A stretch of DNA of 64,000 nucleotides, from contig NC_056530.1 in the NCBI RefSeq assembly GCF_019175285.1, forward strand, positions 7,484,863 through 7,548,862, in the 5' to 3' direction. Under the pieces are notes generated by a model that searched no databases, was not told the origin of the DNA, and saw only the letters and a program-made list of their open reading frames with translations. This document shows positions 56,119 to 64,000 of this stretch, one piece after another. A program made the translations under genes and the position numbers. The first letter of the stretch is position 1. Each line of letters opens with the position of its first letter. This stretch comes from Sceloporus undulatus. Its lineage: Eukaryota; Chordata; Lepidosauria; Squamata; Phrynosomatidae.

Positions 56119-57040
56119 TAGGCTTGCCATATCCCGCCTGGGGGTGGGACTTTCCCGGTTTGGGGCATGGCCACACAGTCCCGCCCCGGTTTGGCCCCGC
56201 CCCTGGGACCCCCCACCCCCCCACCAACGCCAGGCAGGGAAAAGAGCCTCACCTCAGCAAGGCTCCTTCCCTGCTTGGCCTCCTCCGCCGGCCAGGGAGG
56301 TGGGCTGGGAGGGCCAGGGGAAAGGGTCTCGCCTCGGCAAGGCCCCTTTCCCCTCCCTTGCTGCTTCCCCCGCCGGCCATGGAGGCTTCAAGGCAGGGAC
56401 GAAGGGTCTTGCCTCGGGGAGACCCTTTTCTCCCTCCCTTGCTGCTTTCCCCGCCGGCCAGGGAGGCTTCAAGGCAGGGAGGAAGGGTCTCTCGGTGAGG
56501 GGAGACCCTTTCCTCCCTGCCTTGAAGCTTCCTCCGCCGGCCAGGGAGGCTTCAAGGCAGGGGAAAGAGTCTTTCTTCTTCTTTCTCCTCCTCCCCTTCT
56601 TCTGTCTCCTCCTCCTCTTCTTCTTCCTCCTCTTTTTCCTCCTCTTTTTCCTGTTCTTCCTCCTCCTCCTCTTTTTCTCCACCTCTTCTTCTCCACCTCA
56701 TCCTTTCCCTCTTCCTCCCCTTTTTCTTCCTCTTCCTCCTCCTCTTCTTCCTCCTTTTCTTCTTCTCCGCTTCCTCCTCCTCTGCTTCTTCCACTCTTCC
56801 TCCTCTTCTGGTTTTTGGCCAGAAAGGGAAGCACATTTCTGCCATCTGTCTTGGAATAATGCCAAATGTCCTCCATTTTTATCATGCCTAAGAAACATGC
56901 ATTTATATGAAATTTAAAAAAAAACCATCAATTTTTGAGTGTCCTCCATTTTTTCAAAATGTGTCCTCCATTTGAAAATTTTGTCCTACATTTGTCCTAC
57001 ATTTGTCCCAGTTTGGAGGTCCTGACTTATGGCAACCCTA
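56119..57040. mobile_element. Non-autonomous hAT element with minisatellite and pyrimidine tract
   Basis: Inverted ends TAGGCTTGCCATA / TATGGCAACCCTA; AATCCATA repeats perfectly on both sides (8-bp duplication). Inside: four units of about 83 bp keyed on GCCGGCCAGGGAGG (56287, 56372, 56453, 56536), a 240-bp CTT/CTC tract (56570-56810), then repeated GTCCTCCATTTT / GTCCTACATTTG. Confidence 0.9.
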
Positions 57041-57119
57041 AATCCATACCAAGTTGGAGGGTATGGATAACATGTACCTTATCCCCCAGAAACCCCACAC
57101 TTAAAACACAACATCCAGG

Positions 57120-57835
57120 AAAATGTGGTGGAGGGAATTGTTATCAAATTTGTGGATGATACAGAACAAAGGGAACTAACACATTGGAAGATAGGAACAG
57201 AATTCAAAAAGACTGTGAAAACTAGAAAACTGAGCTAAAATTAATAAAACGACACTCTACAGAGACAAATGCAAAATTCTACATTTAGGCCACAAAACCC
57301 CAATGCACAGGTATAGTAGGATGGCCAATACTTGGCTTAGCAATACTACATGTGAAAAAGACCTTGGGGTATTTACTGTTGCTCATAAATTGAACATGAG
57401 TCAGCAGTGTGATGCTGCAGCAAAGGAGGCAAATGCTATCTTAGCCTGCATTAATACAACTATATTTTCCAAGTCAATAGAAGTAATACTCCTGCTAGAT
57501 TCTGTGCTAGTCAGGCCTTATCTGGAATACTGTGTTCAGTTCTGGGTGCCTCATTTTAAAGATATTGACAAGTTGGACTGGCTTCAGAGAAGGGCAATGG
57601 GGAGGTTAAGAAGTATGGAGAACAAAACATATGAGGAAAACGTGAAGGAACTAGGCATGTTCAGCTTGATAAAGAGAAGGTGATATAATTCCATTCTTTA
57701 AATTCCTCAAGGGCTGCCACTGAGAGAAGACTGCAGGTTTGTTCTTTGCTGCCTCAGAGGGTAGAACTAGATCTAATGGTTTTAGGTTACATTAGGATAG
57801 AAGGGTAGATGAAGAGGGAGTTCCACTGATTTTAG
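57120..57835 (+). mobile_element. CR1 LINE, 3' part
   Basis: [40 protein letters not shown], and RLRSMENKTYEENVKELGMF are CR1 RT C-terminal sequence with a few frame breaks. Confidence 0.88.
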
Positions 57836-57859
57836 TAGTTCTCTTGCAAGTATGACTAA

Positions 57860-58084
57860 GGCCTGTTACAGACTGCCAAAATAAAGCTGCTTTGGGTCTC
57901 TTTGGAGGTATGCTGTTTAAATGATGCATGCATCCTAAGAATCCAGAAGCTGCACCAAAGCTGCACTCCAGTGCTTAGGAATGGAGTGTGGCTTTGGCGC
58001 AACCTCCGGACTCTTAGGACCCATGCATCATTTAAATAGCATACCTCCAAAGAGACCCAAAGCAGCTTTATTTTGGCAGTCTGT
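57860..58084. mobile_element. Palindromic MITE, subfamily A, copy 3, right end lost
   Basis: GGCCTGTTACAGACTGCC start; right arm ends at GGCAGTCTGTC and lacks the final AACAGGCC. Confidence 0.85.
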
Positions 58085-59586
58085 CTGGATCCAACCCAAT
58101 GTTTATAACAGATGTGTAAGAAAGTCTCTTAAATTACTGGATGGTTGAGAGTAGGGGGGAAATAGATGGAAGGCACAAGAAGCCAGCTTCAGCTTTACTG
58201 TCTTTGTTTGCATTTCCATTCCCTTACATTTAAGCCATTTGATGCAAGGATAAATGCCAGTCTGGTAGTTACAAGTATTACTCATCTTCAGAGTTGGCAG
58301 ACATGACACAAATAAGATAGTACAGACATTGTGCCTTTGATTGTGTGTGTTTGTGTTTTTATCTGCTGGAGATTTTTCTGAACTTCCCTGCCACAATTTT
58401 AATAGCTTATTAGATGCAACTCATACCTTTTAATAATTATTTCACACAAGTGCTCCTGTTATGGAGAAAAAAGTATGTCTGTGGCAACAACAACAAAAAG
58501 ATGCCCTCTAAAAATAGTAGCAAAGGGAGCTCTCACAAAAGGTAATGTGGCCGGATCCTTTTGTCCCCATCAAATAATTTGAACATCACAGCCATAAAGA
58601 CTCCCCCACATCCACCAGAAGCTGAAACCTTAGTTCCAACCTCAATGTATCAATGTGGAAAATTCCAAAATCTGTGTAGTCTTTATGCTGCAGTGAATGA
58701 AATAATCTACAAGATGTAAAGAAATCCTTTATGCTTTGTATTTATCTTCTTGAATACCAAGTAATGAAGACATAGCAAGTATCTTTGATAATAACTGACA
58801 CACTGATTTTTCTTTTGTGGAGATGAGGGTCATTTTATTCCACAGTAAGTTTCCAAAATATGCAGGGTAATAACTTCAGAAAGATTGACTTTCTTGCCAT
58901 GGATTAACAGGATGACGGACAAACAGAACCATTGATCCATACATGCAACTTTGTCTTTAAAAGTTTTATGATGAAAAAGACAACTCAATTTTGGTTGGCG
59001 TGATAAAGAAACTCCAAACAAAGAAGTCATTCACTCAAACATCACAGCAAAGAATGTACTCTATTAAGAAAACACAAACAGCACTCCATGGATCCTTTAA
59101 TAATCTTTGTGATCATCTTGCTGATAGTGCACAATTTAGGGAAGAGTCACAACTCAGTGGTGTAATACATGACTTGCATGTAAAGATCCCATGTTCAATA
59201 TTCAATATCTCCGAGAAATGTCTCTGTGTGAAATCCTTGAATCAAGGTAGACAATACTGAGTTAGATGGACCAACAGTTTGACCCAGGATAATGCCGCTT
59301 CTTGTACTCCGTACCCCAACAACACTGTTCTGTAGCAGAGTTGAGGAAACATAGAAACCCTGGAAACAAATCTCACAATTCCTTCTTTCACTTCCTCTGG
59401 TCCCCTACCAAAGAAGAAATGGTTTCTTAGGACTCTATCCTTGAAGTCATAAAACATTAGTCATTCCTTCATCCCAAGGGTTGCAAGATAAGTCTTGTCA
59501 GATAATCCCAGAAAATGCCAAGCAAACTTCTTCTATTAGGAAATCTTTTGTTTTCCTGTTAGCTTTGCATATCTACATGAAAAAGG
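58085..59586. other. Low-repeat sequence, probably including the PKI-like 3'UTR
   Basis: Few recognisable repeats between 58.4 and 59.58 kb, in contrast to the neighbouring 20 kb. The minus-strand AATAAA is at 58834-58839. Confidence 0.4.
58834..58839 (-). terminator. Candidate PKI-like polyadenylation signal
   Basis: AATAAA on the minus strand 750 bases past the stop. An ATTAAA variant at about 59097 is an alternative. Confidence 0.4.
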
Positions 59587-60443
59587 TTAAGAGGTATCTT
59601 TAAGCTCTGGACTTTGAGATGCTTGTGGAGGTACCTCTGTGGCTGGTGACTGCATTTCTTGAGATCTGTCTATAGGGATGAGAGAGACATATAAATAAAA
59701 GACACAGTATCAGTAAATGGAAGTTTATTATTAACTGTGGCCGGGAACAGACGGGCCTTTCCAATGCCCTTGTCACGTGTGAGGATTGCCTAGAGGGTGG
59801 AGCGCCCACACACCCTGCAACCCTCGCATGTTGTGAGGGTGTAACAATGGCGGCGCCCTATATACATGGGCGCCACCATTGTTGCGTAAGCACCATGTGG
59901 CATCCACATGGCACTGTGCAGTGCTTACGTAATGAGTGCACCAGTGGTGCATTTGTTACGCCGCCACCGGAAGCCATGCGGTTTGGCAGCTGCGGCTTCC
60001 CTCCGGTGGAAAAAAGGCCGCTGCCAGCCCAGACTATTTTACAGGTATGTACTGGGCCAATAGCTCCCATCGGCCCTAGCCAGCATAGCTAATGATGAGA
60101 AATTTTGTGAGTTCCAAACAATGTCTGGAGTACCAAAGTTACCTACCTTGGCCTAGTTTGTTGTTGCTAATTGCCTTTGAATGATCCCGACTCATGGCGG
60201 CCCTATGGGTGAGATATCTCCAAGACTCCCTCTCTTCCATTACTCTGCTTAGGTCCTACAAATTCAGGCCCATGGCCTCCCTAACTGAATCTATCCACCG
60301 TCCTCTCTTTCTACTACCTTCTAACTTTCCTAGTATTATTGTGTTTTCTAATGAGTCGTGCCTTCTTACAAAGGTACTGCAGCATCAATTTGATCATCTT
60401 GTCTTGCAGGGAGAGTTTAGGCCTGATCTATTCCCATTTGTTT

Positions 60444-60486
<43 letters not shown>

Positions 60487-63400
60487 GTTTATTTATATTT
60501 TCCCACTTCTCTCAATGGATTGAAGCGGGATTACAATCAAAAATCTCCATACAGGCAATCATGTGTAAAATACATATCATAAAAACATCACAAGTATAAA
60601 AATTTCAATTACACTAATCGCAGGGCAGCGGCCAGTTTTGCTGTTATGACCAGAAGCGGGGTTTCCTAAAGTTCTCTATAGAAGGTCAGGTGGGTATGCC
60701 CGCCGGAAGAAATATGTCTTTAGTGTCTTCTTTTTGGCTGTCTATGGTATCCTATTTACTAGTATCACATCTCTAATGAGATTTCTTCTTATTCACTTTC
60801 TCCACTGTCAAGCTCTCACATGGTGATGGGGAATACAATGGCTTCGATGAGTCTAACTTTACTGGTCAGTTTTATATCTATACTCATTAGGTTCTTGTCT
60901 AGTTCTTTCATAGCTGCCTTTCCTATTCCTAGTTGTCGACTGATTTCTTGCCTGCAGTTTCTTTCCTGATTAATGTTTGATCCAAGATTAACTATTTTGA
61001 TTTCTTCATTGTCTAGGTTGAATTTATGTAGATCATCTGTGGTCATTATATTTGTTTCCTTTATGTTCAGCAGTAAGCCTGCCTTTGCATTTTCTTTTTT
61101 GGCCATCCTTAGTAATTGTTCCAAGTTTGTAATGTTTTTCACTACAGTCGACCCTCCTTATCCATGGATTTTTTTATCCATGGATTCGAGCATCCATGGC
61201 TTGAAACTATTCCAAAAAAGTATAAATTGCAAATAGTGAACCTTGATTTTCCATTTTATATAAAGGTCACCATTTTGTTGTGCCATTATATTTAATGGGA
61301 CTTGAGCATCCACGGATTTTATTATCCACGGGGAGGGGGGTGGGTCCTGGAACCAAACCCCAGTGGATAACAAGGGCCCACTGTAGTACTATAGTGTCAT
61401 CTGCATATCATAGATTGCGGATGTTCCTTCCTCCTGTCTTCACTCCTCCAAGTCTAAACCTGCTCTTTGTATGATATTTTCTGTGTACAGGTTGAACAAG
61501 TAGAGTGACAGCCTTGCCTGACCCCTTTGCCAACTGGGAACTGTTCTGTTTCTCCATATTCTATTCTGACAATAGCCTCTTGTCCCAAGTACACATTTCT
61601 CATCAGGCCTATCACATGTCATTCCCATGTCATTAAGAGCCATCCATAGATTTTTGTGATCTATACAATCAAAGGCTTTGCTATAGTCTATAAAGCAAGC
61701 ACATGCCCCTGGTATGATAACTGTTTTTGTTTTATTCTACCTCTTTACTCTAATTTTTGATATAGATAGTTCATGATCTGTACCACAGTCAGCACTTGGT
61801 CCAGTTTTGGCTGCAAGAATAAAGCTTCTCCATCTTTTGCTACCAAATATATATTATATCTAATTTTTGTATTGACTATCTGGTGATGTCCATGTATATA
61901 GTCTCCTCTCTTGTATGAAAAAAAGTATTTGCAATGAATTGGCCTCATAAAGGTCTATCAGAAGCTCTTCTGCTTCATTCCTTATACCTAGTCCAAATCT
62001 TCCTACTGTTTTTTTTACTCTTCTTTGCTGCTTACTTTAGCTTTCCTGTCACCTAAGATTAGCTTGAAATCCTGTGTTGTCAATTTCTTCCTGGATTCCT
62101 TCATAGAATTTCACAATTTCTTCTTCCTCTGCCTCTGTGGTTGGCACATATACTTGGATTATGGTAATATTTATAGGTTTTCCCTGAAGCCTTATTGATA
62201 AGATTCAGTCCAACTTTGCACTGTATCCTTTGTGACATCTCCTCTTAGTATAAAAGCCACCCCTTTTCTCCATGCCTTTTCCTTTCCTGACTAGAATACT
62301 GTGTAGTTATCTGAGTCAAAGTGACCCATTCCTATCCATTTTAGCTTGCTCACTACTAGTATTTGTATGATTATGCATTCCATTTGCATTTTTATCTTTC
62401 CACCTGTTTCGTGTTTCTCATATTCCACGTACATTGCTGCTTCTGACAATATTTACATTGTTGTACATGTCTCCTACTTGTCTTCCCAACTTTTTCGTTC
62501 TTCTGTACCCTTGATCATATCTCTGTTGTGATTTCCCGCTGTTATTCCTTTCTACCACTCAGTTTGTTTTCTAGTCTTGCCTTTTTTAAAAAGCAGGAAA
62601 AAAGGAATCTATCCACAAAAGCTCATGCTAAAATAGAATTAGTTAGTCTCAAACGCCTGTAGGTCCATTCTTCTCCTCTCCTCTCCTTTTCTTTTTCATT
62701 CATCTTCAAATGTGAGTATGGTTGGGTACAGACCGCCCAAAAAGGGTGGTCTGCCTTAACCTTGTTTTGCTCTGCAAGAAAACCACAGTGGACAAACTGC
62801 GCAACTCCCTCACGGAGCAAAAAGAACCCACAAAAATCGGGATCTTTTTGCGGTGCCATAATGATGCCGGAATTGGAGGGACGTTATCTAAGCTCTTAGT
62901 GTAGGGTTCCCACGTGACTGGATTGGCTAAATGAAATCCAGAGTCTAGGCATCCTAACTGATACTTGTTAGGACCAGGTTTGTATTATAAGATTTTACTT
63001 TTTTAAGTAAGTCTCTTGTCCTTCTGGAAGTGGTGATGGACTGCAGAAAAGGACCTTCTAGTTTTGGGGGGAAAGAGTTCTATTTTGCCATCCCAGCATT
63101 CCCTGTAAAAGTTGCCACTTGGACATTGTTACATCTGAGAAATCTGGTCTATGGAAAGAGCAGAGGTTGTCTTTGTTTGTTTGTTTGGGGCTGTTTTTTT
63201 ACAGAGCTATAAGCATATCGGAACACAATGCAAAGACATGGCAATCATTACCGGGTTTCCAGAAAAATCTCAGATGTATTTTATTTTTCCCCAGGCTTCT
63301 TGAGAGCTGAACTGGAGATAGCTGCACAGACAGATAAAAGCTGAGGCTTAAAATAGATTGTAGGTTCAATAAAATATAATTTTCATGATCTGTCTTTCCT

Positions 63401-63812
63401 TTCTGGCCATTGTTATTATATTTATTCACTTCATTCAATGATTATTATTGAATAATTTTGTTGTAGAGAGCAAGGGGTGGTTAAAAAATGATTTACATCC
63501 AGTGTCAAATATACTAGGTAGGCCACTGCTGTGTAGTGTTTGAATGTACCATGCCCCATTAAAACTACCCCTCTCCAAATCAATTTAAGAAAGTAAAGAA
63601 TTAATTGGCTATGGACACTGCCGGGAACAGAAAAGTTAAGAGAATATGGCTGGTCTCTACCTGAGTTGAGAGACATTTCTGCCAATTTCAGTGGCAAATC
63701 CGTAGGGCCAACGCCAGCAGGCGAGCCAAGGATGTCAGGCAAGGCGTTTCTTCGGCCAGTGCGCCCAGATGATGCAAAATCCAACACTGGCTCTACTTCA
63801 GTCATTCTTCCC
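58834..63812 (-). CDS. PKI gene: cAMP-dependent protein kinase inhibitor, PKIB-like, 2 coding exons
   Basis: Two minus-strand exons, 63805-63661 (145 nt) and 59669-59587 (83 nt with stop), join in phase 1 (G|AC, Asp49) into 75 residues; PKI proteins are 71-78. PKI binds the free catalytic subunit of PKA as a pseudosubstrate and carries it out of the nucleus. Seen here: Phe10, Arg15, Arg18, Arg19 and Ala21 in DFASSGRTGRRNALPDI, and a leucine-rich export signal LPLKLAEMSL at 37-46. The tail is Ser/Pro/Glu-rich. FASS, LPDI and DLPLKL resemble PKIB, while RTGRRNA resembles PKIA. AATAAA at 58839-58834 could end the message. The gene is on the same strand as FABP3 and upstream of it. No symbol is given because it may be a separate ohnolog. 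Confidence 0.88.
59587..59669 (-). CDS. PKI-like coding exon 2 (C-terminal tail)
   Basis: Acceptor TCTCTCATCCCTATAG. The frame required by exon 1 reads (D)RSQEMQSPATEVPPQASQS then PELKDTS and TAA. Length, phase and Ser/Glu-rich composition match the last coding exon of PKIs; residue identity with known PKI tails is low, as is usual for this poorly conserved end. The surrounding 58.4-59.7 kb is relatively repeat-free, consistent with a 3'UTR. Confidence 0.7.
59741..60045. mobile_element. GC-rich non-autonomous DNA transposon, copy 3
   Basis: GGGAACAGACGGGCCTTTCC start; mirror GGCGGCGCCCTATATACATG / CATGGGCGCCACCATTGTTG; ends AAAAAGGCCGCTGCCAGCCC. Lies in the PKI-like intron. Confidence 0.6.
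60448..60725 (-). mobile_element. L2 LINE 3' terminus with (TAA)n tail
   Basis: TAA microsatellite 60448-60486 then TTTATTTATATTTTCCCAC, GAAGCGGGATTACAATC. Inserted in the BovB copy. Confidence 0.75.
61145..61383. mobile_element. Tc1/mariner (pogo-like) MITE, copy 2
   Basis: CAGTCGACCCTCCTTATCC / GGATAACAAGGGCCCACTG inverted ends and TA on each side. Inserted in BovB. Confidence 0.85.
62722..62925. mobile_element. GC-rich non-autonomous DNA transposon, copy 4 (partial)
   Basis: GGGTACAGACCGCCCAAAAAGGG then TTGTTTTGCTCTGCAAGAAA, parallel to 6963-7060. Confidence 0.6.
62926..63660. other. PKI-like intron, unassigned
   Basis: Intron 3' of the first coding exon (minus strand). No repeat recognised. 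Confidence 0.4.
63661..63805 (-). CDS. PKI-like coding exon 1 (inhibitor core and export signal)
   Basis: The acceptor on the minus strand is ATGTCATTTCAG just upstream (exon starts at 63812); the donor is GTAGAG. Encodes MTEVEPVLDFASSGRTGRRN, then ALPDILGSPAGVGPTDLPLK, then LAEMSLNS. The exon end in phase 1 is where the PKIA/PKIB core exon also ends, as I recall it. Confidence 0.9.
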
Positions 63813-64000
63813 CTGAAATGACATAGGAAATGACCCCAGGTTAGGCAAGGGTTTTTCCTGAGATAACTACAAGAGAAAAAGAAGAAGAAAAAAATGTAAG
63901 TGCATTAATTCTCTTGCCCCATTTATCAAATCTAGGTAGATATGAAAGGCACAATTTTACAATTTCCTATCTTAGGACATCAACCTTTGTTAATCAACAT
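63813..64000. other. Upstream intron of the PKI-like gene
   Basis: Only the acceptor region of the coding exon is visible; the 5' noncoding exon lies outside the window. Confidence 0.5.

Larger units (their letters stand above)
60158..62580 (-). mobile_element. BovB/RTE LINE, long copy with two insertions
   Basis: 3' end TTGTTGTTGCTAATTGCC at 60160; interrupted by an L2 tail at 60448-60725 and a mariner-like element at 61145-61383. The minus strand encodes NLEQLLRMAKKENAKAGLLL, NLGSNINQERNCRQEISRQL, and KLTSKVRLIEAIVFPITM, then upstream FNLYTENIIQRAG. It fills the PKI-like intron. Confidence 0.88.

Noticed and set aside
56099-56917. Open frames of 230-272 codons on both strands
   Set aside because: Low-complexity proline/leucine or glutamate/arginine strings from a pyrimidine tract and minisatellite inside a hAT element.
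62583-62660. Retroelement 3' end (AAAGCTCATGCTAAAATAGA)
   Set aside because: Resembles a widespread reptile repeat end but is too short to assign to a family.

Overview
The window is vertebrate, almost certainly squamate reptile (lizard-type), genomic DNA. Small coding exons are scattered through long introns. The interspersed repeats are the mix typical of lizards: BovB/RTE, CR1 and L2 LINEs, MIR-like tRNA SINEs ending in CAACAACAA, a Sauria-type SINE, 5S-rRNA-derived SINEs, many hAT and Tc1/mariner-like non-autonomous transposons, and palindromic MITEs. Nothing bacterial or viral is present beyond old element copies.

Three host genes can be read exon by exon. (1) ZCCHC17, plus strand: seven coding exons from 5650 to 16044 encode a 239-residue nucleolar S1-domain/CCHC protein. 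(2) FABP3, minus strand: four coding exons between 39506 and 20958 encode the 133-residue heart fatty-acid-binding protein, with a TATA box at 39622-39629 and a (CAG)10 tract in its predicted 5'UTR. It converges on ZCCHC17. (3) A cAMP-dependent protein kinase inhibitor (PKI) gene, minus strand: coding exons 63805-63661 and 59669-59587 encode 75 residues with the RTGRRNA pseudosubstrate and an LPLKL-type export signal. It is most like PKIB.

The order ZCCHC17(+)-FABP3(-) matches human 1p35, where SERINC2 follows. Human paralogous regions keep SERINC1-PKIB-FABP7 on 6q22 and SERINC3-PKIG on 20q13. A PKI gene beside FABP3 is therefore what a fourth, mammal-absent PKI ohnolog would look like. This is the most interesting biological observation in the window.

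Layout: 1-5560 is LINE debris (BovB, L2) with a young L2 carrying a 307-codon open 3' frame. 5562-16200 is ZCCHC17. 16.2-20.7 kb is intergenic with an L2 and a hAT nested in a SINE. 20.75-39.6 kb is FABP3, whose introns hold hAT, SINE, LTR-like and MITE copies. 39.6-58.8 kb is intergenic and repeat-rich, including a dispersed element with an internal 75-bp tandem array, a three-level nested insertion and a 922-bp hAT with its own minisatellite. 58.8-63.8 kb is the PKI gene, its single intron filled by a BovB copy that itself contains an L2 tail and a mariner-like element. The PKI 5' noncoding exon and any SERINC2 gene would lie beyond the right edge; the ZCCHC17 first exon would lie beyond the left edge or unrecognised within the first 5.5 kb.
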